A stretch of 64,000 bases of DNA from positions 620,001 through 684,000 of the forward strand of contig NZ_QBKI01000001.1 of NCBI RefSeq assembly GCF_003054055.1, given 5' to 3'. This DNA is from Pontibacter mucosus (GTDB lineage: Bacteria; Bacteroidota; Bacteroidia; Cytophagales; Hymenobacteraceae). Under the pieces are notes generated by a model. The model saw only the letters and a list, made by a program, of their open reading frames with translations, did no database searches and was not told the DNA's origin. Positions 1-8,080 of the stretch are shown here, piece after piece; the stretch's first letter is position 1, and the number at the start of each line of letters is the position of its first letter. The position numbers and the translations under genes are program-made.

Positions 1-1253
1 GACAATTCACTCTTCCATTTACGGCGCTCCCGGGCACCCACCAGGTAACGGATGATGATGTTGGTCCAGGACTCTTCCAGAGAAATGAAAACCTGCGGCT
101 TTTCTGCGATGTTGAAATCGAGGCCGGCACGTTCGAGTAGTGCCGTATATTCCCTGGCAGGTTCTACCATATAATCGCCCAGCAGTTCCTCGGCCACCCC
201 TCCGATTACCTCCAGCGAGAGCGGAATATCCGACTCGTTAGCCACGCCAAAAGCCAGCTCATCCCATACATAAGGAAAGTCGCGGGTGAGGTTGATGACC
301 GTGCCGGTGAGAATCTCGTTGTTGGGGAAAGTAACCAGCCGCCCGGTAGGCTGCTCTGCCATCACAAAGCCCGGCTGGTACGGTGCCCCAATCTCCCACA
401 CCGTAGTGGTCAGGAAATCGATGTGGTACACATCGCCAAAAACATCGCCCACACGCACCCGGTCGCCCACGCGGTAATAGCCCTGAAAGGAGTTGAGCAG
501 CCAGCCCGTAAAGCTTTCAATAGGTGTCTGCAACGACCACGACAGTGCCAGGCCAATTAAACCCAGTGAGCCCAGCATGGCCCGGATATCGCCGGCCACC
601 ACACTAATGGCAATGCCTATCGCCAGCAGCCATATGGCAATGGAGAAGAGGGAGATGATAGCGTTGGAGCGTTCCCAGCGGCCTAAAATCTTCTGAAGCA
701 GCAGCCGGAGCAGGCGCACCGCTCCCCAGGCCAGCACCAAGGTGCCGAGGGCAATCAGCATCTTGGGCAGGTTGTAAAAAAAGCTGTCCCACATACTTTG
801 CAGGGCGCTGATGGCCTCGTCGGCGGCCTCTTTCGAGGACAGTACCTGCGTGGTGTCTTTAGCCGCAACGGAATCCGGGGAAAGCAAATCGGATACGGCC
901 ACCTTCTCTATCACCGCTACCGTGTCAATGGTGTCCTGCTCTCCGCCCTGGGCCAGCCCTGCCTCGCTGGGGGCAAACAGCAGCATCATGAAGCCTGTAA
1001 CAGCCACGGCCAGAATGGTGGCTTGCCGGAAGCTTTTCAGTCTGTTTCTGGCGCCTTGCACCGCAGAGCCGCTTCTTACCCGTTGGCGCCGGCGGGTCTT
1101 GCGGATATACTTCCCGGCGGACTGGGGGCTACGGTTTGTGCTGTAAGCTTGGTCAGGTGCTGCGGAGTAGCGGGCTCTGCCGTACGTGGGCTTGCGCGAC
1201 GTTGAGCGGCCGGGTCTTCCGGGGTTCCTGTTATCGTAGTTAGATGATGGCAT
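1..1253 (-). CDS. MscS-family mechanosensitive ion channel (partial, 3' end outside window)
   Basis: Reads without a stop from the ATG at 1253 to the left edge, 417 codons, so the C-terminus is missing. The first ~75 residues are basic and Arg/Ser rich (RKTRRRQR), followed by a hydrophobic segment (ATILAVAVTGFMMLLFA), a polar Asp/Glu/Thr stretch, and then two or three membrane helices. The pore and beta-domain signature of MscS is clear: LGLIGLALSWSLQTPIES, then RVGDRVRVGDVFGDV and FPNNEILTGTVINLTR. The family forms tension-gated channels in the inner membrane that release solutes on osmotic downshock; the long basic N-terminus is unlike short E. coli MscS. Divergent from the DUF2911 gene, with a 169 bp gap. 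Family is well supported; the exact start is less certain because the basic leader could begin further in. Confidence 0.88.
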   Translation of the reverse strand, partial: MPSSNYDNRNPGRPGRSTSRKPTYGRARYSAAPDQAYSTNRSPQSAGKYIRKTRRRQRVRSGSAVQGARNRLKSFRQATILAVAVTGFMMLLFAPSEAGLAQGGEQDTIDTVAVIEKVAVSDLLSPDSVAAKDTTQVLSSKEAADEAISALQSMWDSFFYNLPKMLIALGTLVLAWGAVRLLRLLLQKILGRWERSNAIISLFSIAIWLLAIGIAISVVAGDIRAMLGSLGLIGLALSWSLQTPIESFTGWLLNSFQGYYRVGDRVRVGDVFGDVYHIDFLTTTVWEIGAPYQPGFVMAEQPTGRLVTFPNNEILTGTVINLTRDFPYVWDELAFGVANESDIPLSLEVIGGVAEELLGDYMVEPAREYTALLERAGLDFNIAEKPQVFISLEESWTNIIIRYLVGARERRKWKSEL

Positions 1254-1422
1254 GGGCAATGGCTGCTTTCAAGTATACTTCTTCCCCTATACGCAGGTTG
1301 CTGCTGGTGTTCTGGTGCCGGCTCCTTTACCTGCGTTTATACTTTAGAGGATTTGCTCAATCTATACTTATACCTGCAGCGGCTTTTTACGTATTCATGC
1401 CTTGAACTAAAACTATACTATT

Positions 1423-1947
1423 ATGAACAAATCAAATCTAACGACACTGTGCATGCTGTTTGTGTGCATGCTGATGTCCTTTAGTGTAATGGCGCAGGAC
1501 ACAAAGCCGAAAGCCAGCCCGGCGGCTAAAGCCGAGGGTAAGATAGGCGATGTAAACGTAACCGTTAACTACAGCAGCCCATCGGTAAAAGACCGCAACA
1601 TCTGGGGCGGCCTGGTGCCTTACGGGCAGGTGTGGCGCTCCGGGGCCAACGAGGCGACCACCGTCACTTTTGATAAAGACGTGATGGTGGAAGGCCAGAA
1701 ACTGGCGGCCGGTACCTACAGCTTCTATACTTTGCCCAGCGAGGAGGAGTGGACCGTGATCTTCAACAAAAAGGCGAAGCAATGGGGCACGCAGTATGAC
1801 GAGAAAGAGGATGCCCTGCGCGTAAAGGTTACGCCACGCAAATCCGGCCAGATGAACGAGCGCCTGAAGTATGATGTGACGAAGGAGGGCTTGTTGCTGA
1901 GCTGGGAGAACCTGGAAGTGCCGGTGAAGATCACGGCTGGTAAATAA
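1423..1947 (+). CDS. DUF2911 domain exported protein
   Basis: 174 residues. A signal peptide is visible at residues 1-24 (basic start, hydrophobic core, cleavage at VMA before Gln25). The mature part matches the DUF2911 family, common in Bacteroidota: VNYSSPSVKDRNIWGGLVPYG, WRSGANEATT, and LAAGTYSFYTLP followed by WTVIFNK. It is presumably periplasmic or surface-exposed. Function is unknown; members resemble small beta-sandwich proteins. It stands alone, with a strong hairpin terminator 20 bp after the stop. The family call is from remembered motifs; no function should be inferred. Confidence 0.85.
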   Translation: MNKSNLTTLCMLFVCMLMSFSVMAQDTKPKASPAAKAEGKIGDVNVTVNYSSPSVKDRNIWGGLVPYGQVWRSGANEATTVTFDKDVMVEGQKLAAGTYSFYTLPSEEEWTVIFNKKAKQWGTQYDEKEDALRVKVTPRKSGQMNERLKYDVTKEGLLLSWENLEVPVKITAGK

Positions 1948-1967
1948 GGTTGGTATAAGCCATGAGC

Positions 1968-2010
1968 ACAGGGGCAGTTGCATTGTAGCAGCTGCCCCTG
2001 TTTATTATAC
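1968..2010 (+). terminator. Rho-independent-like terminator after DUF2911 gene
   Basis: Arms at 1968-1981 and 1988-2001 form a stem of about 14 bp (ACAGGGGCAG paired with CTGCCCCTGT, extended by four more pairs including one G-U) around a 6-base loop, followed by TTTATTATAC. It lies just after the DUF2911 stop. Confidence 0.75.
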
Positions 2011-2204
2011 TTTATACTTTCTCTGGCGCAAGCGTCCGCTTGTGCCTTCCATGAACCGCCGCTTCCCCTGCTGGCGCGAGCTTGCAGCTCGTGCCTACGA
2101 TGAGGTTGGGTTTACCCGAAATGCTTCGGGACAGGGCAGCCCGGTTGGCTAGAAAAGCCATACTTATACTTGCTGATTTATACTTGCCGGCCATACTTTC
2201 ATAG

Positions 2205-2440
2205 TTGCTGCTTCCTTCCATTTGAACCAAGCTATCCTTACTAGCTACGGTTCCTCCTCCAGGCTTACTTAAGCTATTGTTTCATTTCTGGCTTTGGTGC
2301 CCTCCCAGGCCGGGAGGCCTCGCCTTCGGGCATCGCACTGTGTACATTTCCTGCCCTCGTTCCTCGGGCTGCCTGCGGCACCGGAAATCTACAAGGCGCT
2401 CAACCCAAAGGCTGGGATAAATTCGATAGCCGCTGCTGAC
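2205..2440 (-). repeat. Dispersed ~230 bp intergenic repeat, copy 1 (inverted)
   Basis: First of four related copies (others at 5384-5625, 34737-34984, 46028-46277). Read on the minus strand it begins near the words AACCCAAAGGCTGGG (here seen on plus), runs through a CCGGTGCC box and a CCTCCCGGCCTGGGAGG hairpin, and ends near AGCTTGGTTC. Copies share long blocks separated by indels. No credible protein is encoded. Confidence 0.75.
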
Positions 2441-2454
2441 GGAGCTTCAGCCAA

Positions 2455-2665
2455 AGTCCCCCTTTGAAGGGGGTATGGGGATGTAATCGTCTGCAGGCAA
2501 TTCCCCACTCTGGATGGGGCTGGGGTGGGATTATACTTGGTAGGGACAGGTCGCGACCTGTCCGCGCGAAACCAGTAACTATAAAACCTATACTTCAGCA
2601 TCAGCAGTAGCAGACTCCCCTCCTTGGATAAGGAGGGGTAGGGGTGGTTGGACCCGGTACTTTTA
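2455..2665. repeat. Mosaic intergenic repeat with GGACAGGTCGCGACCTGTCC palindrome
   Basis: The remainder of the 814 bp gap between the DUF2911 gene and the DUF2157 operon. It holds a C-rich module (CCCCTTTGAAGGGGG type), the perfect 20-base palindrome at 2544-2563, a TTATACTT word, and the module CTCCTTGGATAAGGAGGGG followed by GGGGTGGTTGGACCCGG. The same modules recur at about 5702-5880, 34500-34735, 38215-38400, 41575-41720, 45890-45950 and 47597-47720. Confidence 0.8.
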
Positions 2666-2761
2666 AATATCCCTCCCAAAACCTCCCAAAATCAAAGTAT
2701 AAACCCGTGTTGTTTCCGAGCTGCCGTTTCTGTACTTTTCTATTTGCAAAGCCCAAGGCCT

Positions 2762-3733
2762 ATGAAACAGAACATCACCCGGGAGCTGATTTACAGCATT
2801 GCGCGGCACAGCAACTGGCAGGCAGCCGGTATCGAGCGCAAACTCCGGAGCGAGGGGCTCTACGCCACCCCCCGCAACTGGGCTACTTTTGCCCGGCTGT
2901 TTTTGCTGGGCACGGGTGCGAGTTTTACGCTGGCGGGCATCGTCTTCTTTTTCGCCTACAATTGGACCGACATGCACAAGTTCGTGAAGCTGGGCCTGCT
3001 GCAGTTCCTGCTGCTGGCTATCACTTTTGCCGCGCTGGTGCCCAGGTTCAGCAAAACCATCCGGAACGTGCTGCTCACGGCCAGCGCCGTGCTGGTGGGT
3101 GTGCTGTTCGCTGTGTATGGGCAGATCTACCAAACCGGAGCCAACGCCTTCGACTTTTTCTGGGGCTGGACCTACTGCGTGGTGCTGTGGGTGCTGGTGG
3201 CAAACTTTCAGCCCTTGTGGTTTATTTTTCTGGCGCTGCTCAATACCACGTTTATACTTTACACGCAGCAGGTTGCCACGCATTGGAGCTTTGCGCTGGT
3301 GCTGGATGCGTTGTTTATACTTAACGCCGTGGCCGTAGTGGTGTGGGAGGCGCTGGAGGCAAAAGGAAAGGTAAATGTGCAGCACAGGTGGTTCCCGCGG
3401 ATTGTGGGGCTGGCAGCGATTGTATTTATCACTATCAGCATGATCTCGCTCCTCTATAACAACTTTAATGATTTCAGGGAAGACTACGGGTTGGCGCTCC
3501 TTCTGGGCTTCGGCATGTATGGCGCGGCCATCTGGTACGGCATGCGGAAGCGCGAGCTGTTCTACCTCACGGCTGTACCCTTTAGCGCCATCGCTTTTTT
3601 CACCGCGCTCATCATCAGAATCGGGGAGAACCTGCCGGAGCTGATGCTGATGCTGGCCACGGTATTTGTGATTGGCAGTATTACTTTACTGGTGCAGTAT
3701 CTGGGCAACCTTTACCGACAGTGGCATGGTTAA
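2762..3733 (+). CDS. DUF2157 domain membrane protein
   Basis: 323 residues from the ATG at 2762 (MKQNITREL); an upstream in-frame extension to 2648 runs into repeat DNA and is unlikely. A soluble N-terminal ~45 residues (SIARHSNWQAAGIERKLRSEGLY) precedes about eight hydrophobic helices, with the DUF2157 signature FARLFLLGTGASFTLAGIVFFFAYNW near residues 43-68. It is an inner-membrane protein of unknown biochemical role. First gene of a three-gene operon with overlapping ends (DUF2157, DUF4401, GDYXXLXY), an association often seen in bacteria, so the three products probably act together. Contains several ATA-CTT codon pairs that create the TTATACTT word. Confidence 0.88.
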   Translation: MKQNITRELIYSIARHSNWQAAGIERKLRSEGLYATPRNWATFARLFLLGTGASFTLAGIVFFFAYNWTDMHKFVKLGLLQFLLLAITFAALVPRFSKTIRNVLLTASAVLVGVLFAVYGQIYQTGANAFDFFWGWTYCVVLWVLVANFQPLWFIFLALLNTTFILYTQQVATHWSFALVLDALFILNAVAVVVWEALEAKGKVNVQHRWFPRIVGLAAIVFITISMISLLYNNFNDFREDYGLALLLGFGMYGAAIWYGMRKRELFYLTAVPFSAIAFFTALIIRIGENLPELMLMLATVFVIGSITLLVQYLGNLYRQWHG

Positions 3734-4802
3734 TAACGACAACACACCGCTCGACGCGCTGCTGCAGGAGATAGCGCAGGAGCAGCCCGGCTTCACCTAC
3801 GACCGGGACAGCATGGTGGCGGAAAACACCTTCACGGCCTCGCTGCTGAAGCGCGTGCCCATGAAGGCTCTCTCCATTCTGGGTGGTTTGCTTGGGATGA
3901 GTACGTTTATCGGATTTCTGCTGGCGGCAGGCTTGTATAACTCCGGCTTTGGGATGCTCTTCTTTGGCCTGTGCTGCTTGGTGGGAGCGGAGTTGCTTAT
4001 CCGGACGAACAAAGAAGGCGCAGGAGATTCTATCGGCGTTTCGCTCTATATCACAGGGTACGCGCTGCTGGCTGTGGGCGTCGGGCAGCTTACGGACGGT
4101 ATCACGGGGGCGGCGCTGGCGCTGGCTTGCGCATCGGTAGTGGCCATCGCTGTTTCAGTGAGTGCGATGGGGGTGTTTATTGCGGTGCTGGTACTGAACG
4201 GAAGCCTGCTGAGCCTGATCTTCAGCCACGAAGTATACCCGCTCACGCACGGCCTGATTGCTTTGCTTGCCCTTGTTCTTACTTACCTGAGCCTGAACGA
4301 GGCCAGGCTGATTGCCGCCTCCCGCCGCTTTGCGCTGGTGCTGGGGCCGGTACGGATGGGCGTGATTTTTTCGCTGGTGATCACGCTGGCGCTGTTTGTG
4401 CATCAGAAGTTTTTCTCCACCACCATCACCTACTTCTGGGTATCCAGTCTCATTCTGATTGCCTGCCTGCTGCTGCTCGTGTACCGTGTGCTGCGCGATG
4501 TGGTTATATTTAGCCCGAAGACAAAGCTGGTGATTTATACTTGCGCGGTGCTCCTGCTGGCGCCGTTTATACTGACGCCGTCGGTGCCGGGGGCGCTGCT
4601 TATACTGCTGGCCAGCTTTTACATTGGCCACAAACCTGGTTTCTGGGTGGGGCTGCTGGCGCTCGCCTACTTCATCATCCTTTACTACTACGACCTGAAC
4701 ATGACGCTGCTGGCCAAGTCCGGGGTGCTGGTGGCAAGTGGGCTGCTGTTTTTGGGCGGCTTTATACTTCTCAACAATTACCTTAAAAGCCATGTGGACT
4801 AA
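3726..4802 (+). CDS. DUF4401 domain membrane protein
   Basis: 358 residues. The start is the ATG at 3726 (MVNNDNTPL), which overlaps the upstream stop by 8 bp (ATGGTTAA), indicating translational coupling. The N-terminal ~50 residues are soluble (LDALLQEIAQEQPGFTYDRDSM), then about ten to twelve hydrophobic segments run to the C-terminus. Matches DUF4401, the usual partner of DUF2157. Function is unknown; a membrane complex with the flanking gene products is inferred from the conserved arrangement. It ends by overlapping the next gene by 11 bp. Confidence 0.85.
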   Translation: MVNNDNTPLDALLQEIAQEQPGFTYDRDSMVAENTFTASLLKRVPMKALSILGGLLGMSTFIGFLLAAGLYNSGFGMLFFGLCCLVGAELLIRTNKEGAGDSIGVSLYITGYALLAVGVGQLTDGITGAALALACASVVAIAVSVSAMGVFIAVLVLNGSLLSLIFSHEVYPLTHGLIALLALVLTYLSLNEARLIAASRRFALVLGPVRMGVIFSLVITLALFVHQKFFSTTITYFWVSSLILIACLLLLVYRVLRDVVIFSPKTKLVIYTCAVLLLAPFILTPSVPGALLILLASFYIGHKPGFWVGLLALAYFIILYYYDLNMTLLAKSGVLVASGLLFLGGFILLNNYLKSHVD

Positions 4803-5289
4803 ACGCACAATCATCATACTTGCCAACCTGGTGCTGCTGCTGGTGATGTTTAACTTCTCGGTATCGGAAAAGGAGGAGGTGCTGGAAAACGGCGAGATGG
4901 TGCTGCTGAAACTGGCCCCCGTAGACCCGCGCTCGCTCATGCAGGGCGACTACATGCGCCTGAGTTACGCCATCAGCCAAACAGAGGAGCTGGACAAGCT
5001 GCCTGCCAGAGGCTACGCGGTCGTAAAGCTCGATTCGCAGCAGGTGGCGCACCTTGTCCGTTATCAGGAAGAAAAAACACCGCTGCACCCACAGGAGCAC
5101 CTGCTAAAGTATACCAAAGGCGAATGGAGCATTAACCTAGGCGCAGAGTCATACTTTTTTGAGGAGGGCCAGGCCAAGACATTTGAAGCAGCCGAGTATG
5201 GCGGGTTGAAGATAGATGAAAAAGGCAATAGCATCCTTATCGGGCTGTATGATGCACAGCGAAAGCTGATACTGCCGGAGCGGAAGTAA
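4792..5289 (+). CDS. GDYXXLXY domain protein
   Basis: 165 residues from the ATG at 4792 (MWTKRTIII), overlapping the DUF4401 stop by 11 bp. One N-terminal membrane helix (residues 5-24) is followed by an extracytoplasmic domain with the family motif seen as QGDYMRLSYAI near residue 56. The C-terminal half includes GNSILIGLYDAQRKLILPERK. The family is defined by this motif and normally lies beside DUF2157/DUF4401 genes, as here. Function is unknown. Third and last gene of the operon; 599 bp of repeat DNA follows. Confidence 0.87.
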   Translation: MWTKRTIIILANLVLLLVMFNFSVSEKEEVLENGEMVLLKLAPVDPRSLMQGDYMRLSYAISQTEELDKLPARGYAVVKLDSQQVAHLVRYQEEKTPLHPQEHLLKYTKGEWSINLGAESYFFEEGQAKTFEAAEYGGLKIDEKGNSILIGLYDAQRKLILPERK

Positions 5290-5383
5290 TAGTTTACTAC
5301 TTCTGTTCTGAGTATATCGGCTTCGTATAAGGCATGCTTTATACTTCTGCTATACTTTATACTTGCCGGCTTATACTTTCATA

Positions 5384-5625
5384 GCCACCGCTTCCTTCCA
5401 CTGGAACCAAGCTATCTTTGTTAGCGGCCGTTCATCCTCTAGACTTACATATGCTACTGTTGCATTTATACTTTCTGCCCTCAAGGCCGGGAGGTCTCGC
5501 CTTCGGGCATCGCGCTGTCTACATTTCCTTTGCTACCCTTCGGTCGCAATGCCCTTAGCGGGCACCGGAAATCTACAAGGCGCTCAACCCAAAGGCTGGG
5601 AAGCAGTTCGATAGCCACTGCTTTT
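5384..5625 (-). repeat. Dispersed ~230 bp intergenic repeat, copy 2 (inverted)
   Basis: Second copy of the element at 2205-2440, same orientation. Shared blocks include the GAACCAAGCTATC start, the GTTCATCCTCTAGACTTACAT block also seen inverted at about 46217, the GGCCGGGAGGTCTCGCCTTCGG hairpin region, and the GGAAATCTACAAGGCGCTCA block. Just before it (5340-5386) sit four TATACTT words within about 50 bases. Confidence 0.75.
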
Positions 5626-5695
5626 TGTCATCTCGACCTTTGGGAGAGATCTGAAGAGAATTCCCGATAGATCTCTCGCGCTGCTCGAGATGACA
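5626..5695. repeat. REP/MITE-like palindromic element (TGTCATCTCGA ends)
   Basis: A 70 bp imperfect palindrome with perfect 11-base terminal inverted repeats TGTCATCTCGA / TCGAGATGACA and inner arms GAGAGATCT / AGATCTCTC. The terminal words resemble palindromic repeats found widely in bacterial genomes. It is embedded between copy 2 of the 230 bp repeat and a G-rich mosaic module. Confidence 0.75.
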
Positions 5696-5701
5696 AAGAG
5701 T

Positions 5702-5880
5702 GTGGCAAGTATAAATTCCCCTCCGAGGAGGGGCAGGGGTGGGTTTATACTTGTGCGGACAGGTCGCGCGACTTGTCCGCACGAGAACTGAGGCTACAAA
5801 GCTTATGCTTCAGCATCAGCAGTAGCAGACTCCCCGCCTTAGCCAAGGAGGGGATAAAGGGGTGGTTGGACCAGGCGCTG
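5702..5880. repeat. Mosaic intergenic repeat, G-rich module with variant palindrome
   Basis: Contains TCCCCTCCGAGGAGGGGCAG, the variant palindrome around 5752-5781 (GTGCGGACAGGTCGCGCGAC with a matching right arm), then the block CTTCAGCATCAGCAGTAGCAG and the GGAGGGG...GGTGGTTGGACC end shared with the block at 2455-2665. Confidence 0.75.
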
Positions 5881-5888
5881 CCATGATC

Positions 5889-6815
5889 TTACCTTGCCTC
5901 CAACCCCTTCCTGCTCATCTTCCGGAGATCCTCTAGGTTAAACCTCTCCAGAAAACTCCGGGCATCCACGATACCTGCCTCTTGCAGACCTAACATGCGG
6001 GCGATGGTTTGCCAAAAGGCTTTGCTGCTGAGGCCACTTTTGCGCATCTCCGTTAGCGAGAGCGAATCGTGGGACTTGGAGAGCTTGCCGCCTGCAGGGT
6101 CCGAAACGAGCGGGTGGTGCACGAAATTTATACTTGTGAAAGCATCTGCCCCAAGAAGCTGCGCCAGGTACAGCTGCGCCGCGGTGGACGTCAGTAAGTC
6201 CTCGCCCCGCACGATGGTGTTGATGCCCATGTCCAGGTCGTCGGCCAGCGAGGCGATTTGGTAGGCTGGGATGCCCTCCTTGCGCTGCACCACAAAATCG
6301 GGCATCTCCTCGGCTAGTTTTACCGTGCAGGTCTGCAACAGCTGATCCTGGAAGGTAACCTCCGTGCCCTCGGAAATGCGGAGGCGCCAGGCAATACCGG
6401 TCTCGTGCAGGGGCAGCAACTGGTGGCGACAGGTATGCAGGTGGCAGGCGCTGCTGGGTAAACTCGAGAGCTGCTTGCGCGAGCAGGGGCAGGCGTATAC
6501 CTGGCCTTGCTCCACCAGTTGCTGCAGCAACGTATGGTAGCGCGGCAGACGCAACAGTTGCGAATAATTCTTCACAAAGTCTTCAGCATCGGCAGGGCCC
6601 TCATCGTAATCCAGGCCCATAAAGTGCAGCGTGTCGAAAATGTCCTGCAGGTACTCTGGCCGGAAGCGGGCATTGTCCAGGTCGTCGATGCGAAGTATAA
6701 CCGTGCCGTTTTGCTGCCTTGCCAGCGCCCACGTAATAGCAAACGAAAGTGCATTGCCCAGGTGCAGGTAGCCGCTGGGAGTAGGGGCGATGCGGGTTTT
6801 CAGCGGTTGGGGCAT
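5889..6815 (-). CDS. gluQ: Glutamyl-Q tRNA(Asp) synthetase-like enzyme
   Basis: 308 residues. Class I synthetase catalytic core of the GluRS type without an anticodon-binding domain. The HIGH-equivalent is YLHLGN at 16-21, the KMSKS-equivalent is KLSKS at 244-248, and a zinc-site-like cluster is present (CPCSR at 109-113, then CHLHTC at 124-129). The length of about 300 residues and the Cys cluster fit GluQ-RS (YadB), which activates glutamate and attaches it to queuosine in tRNA-Asp, rather than full-length GltX (~500). Acts in the cytoplasm. Monocistronic, convergent with the repeat block. A truncated GltX is the alternative; the intact motifs and natural end argue against it. Confidence 0.87.
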   Translation of the reverse strand: MPQPLKTRIAPTPSGYLHLGNALSFAITWALARQQNGTVILRIDDLDNARFRPEYLQDIFDTLHFMGLDYDEGPADAEDFVKNYSQLLRLPRYHTLLQQLVEQGQVYACPCSRKQLSSLPSSACHLHTCRHQLLPLHETGIAWRLRISEGTEVTFQDQLLQTCTVKLAEEMPDFVVQRKEGIPAYQIASLADDLDMGINTIVRGEDLLTSTAAQLYLAQLLGADAFTSINFVHHPLVSDPAGGKLSKSHDSLSLTEMRKSGLSSKAFWQTIARMLGLQEAGIVDARSFLERFNLEDLRKMSRKGLEAR

Positions 6816-7030
6816 GGGCTATACTTTAAATTTGCTGCCGGAAGGTTATAACTTTTAACAGGTCCTACGTACAAGCATTTACGGTGCTTCTGCCTGCTGA
6901 TCCTTTGTTATGTTTGGTTTATCTGGCCGCCCAGAATAGTTCCTGGGCATAAATTTACGTAAATTAGAAAATTCTGCAGTGCCCGTTTCTGTGGCGCTCC
7001 TTGTTTTACTTCTTACCCCGCCTTCTGCTT

Positions 7031-7993
7031 ATGGAGATCCTGTTCAGCGAAATGCCGAATCCCTTTACCTATTTTGTGCCCCTGTTTTTTCTGCTGATCG
7101 CAGGTGAGGCCTACATCAGTTACCGCGAGGACAAAGAGCTTTACAGCCTGAAAGACTCTCTGGCCAGCACCTGGGTGGGCATTGGGGCAGCCGTATTCAA
7201 CACCCTGACCAAAGCCTACCAGATTGGTCTGTTTTTCGTGTTTTACCAGCTTTTTGAGCCGCTGCGCATCCAATTTCTGGGCTACGATAACTTGGGCTGG
7301 GCCTGGTGGGTGTGGGTGCTCTGCCTCATCGGTGACGATTTTAACTTTTACTGGCACCACCGCTTCTGCCATACCATCCGGCTGTTCTGGGCGGCGCACC
7401 TGGTGCATCACTCCTCCGACAAGTTTAACCTCGGCACGGCCTTCCGCAACGGCTGGACCATCTTCCTCTACAAACCCATTTACTGGATCTGGCTTCCCAT
7501 ACTTGGTTTTAACCCCGTGATGATTGCGCTATGCATGTCGTTCAACTCGATTTACCAGTTCTTCCTGCACTCCACGCTGGTGCCAAAGATTCCGGTGTTC
7601 GGGCAGGTGTTTAACACACCTTGGGTACACCAGGTGCACCACGCCCGTAACATAGAGTACCTCGACCGCAACCACGGCGGCATCCTGATTATCTGGGACA
7701 AGCTGTTCGGCACCTACATGGATAAGGACAAGCACATGAAGACGGAGTTCGGGGTGTTGCACCCGCCCACCAAGCACGACCCCATCACGCTCAACTTTCA
7801 TGAGTTTAACGATATCTGGAAGGATGTGCGCAGCGTAAAATCGTGGAAGGCGAAGTTTATGTACGTGTTCGGCCCTCCGGGCTGGAGCCACGACGGCAGC
7901 CGCAAAACCTCCAAAATGCTGCAGCAGGAGTGGGAGCAGCAGAAGAAAGCCATGCCTGCCCAAAAAGAAGCGCAGCCAGAGTTGGTGGCTTAG
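7031..7993 (+). CDS. Sterol desaturase / fatty acid hydroxylase family membrane protein
   Basis: 320 residues from the ATG at 7031 (MEILFSEMPN); a TTG 30 bases upstream is possible but less likely. Several membrane helices carry the three di-iron histidine boxes: HHRFCH at 109-114, HLVHH at 123-127 and HQVHH at 200-204. These ligands bind the non-haem di-iron centre that hydroxylates or desaturates lipid-like substrates (sterols, fatty acids, carotenoids). The substrate cannot be told from sequence. The C-terminal ~30 residues are charged and Gln-rich, probably cytoplasmic. Free-standing, divergent from gluQ across 215 bp in which I see nothing notable. Confidence 0.88.
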   Translation: MEILFSEMPNPFTYFVPLFFLLIAGEAYISYREDKELYSLKDSLASTWVGIGAAVFNTLTKAYQIGLFFVFYQLFEPLRIQFLGYDNLGWAWWVWVLCLIGDDFNFYWHHRFCHTIRLFWAAHLVHHSSDKFNLGTAFRNGWTIFLYKPIYWIWLPILGFNPVMIALCMSFNSIYQFFLHSTLVPKIPVFGQVFNTPWVHQVHHARNIEYLDRNHGGILIIWDKLFGTYMDKDKHMKTEFGVLHPPTKHDPITLNFHEFNDIWKDVRSVKSWKAKFMYVFGPPGWSHDGSRKTSKMLQQEWEQQKKAMPAQKEAQPELVA

Positions 7994-8080
7994 AGGGTAG
8001 TTAAAAACAGAGCGGGCCCCAAAGTATAAAAACTATACCTTGGGAACCGTTTTATGATGCCTTCTACAGGGCGGCTATAC

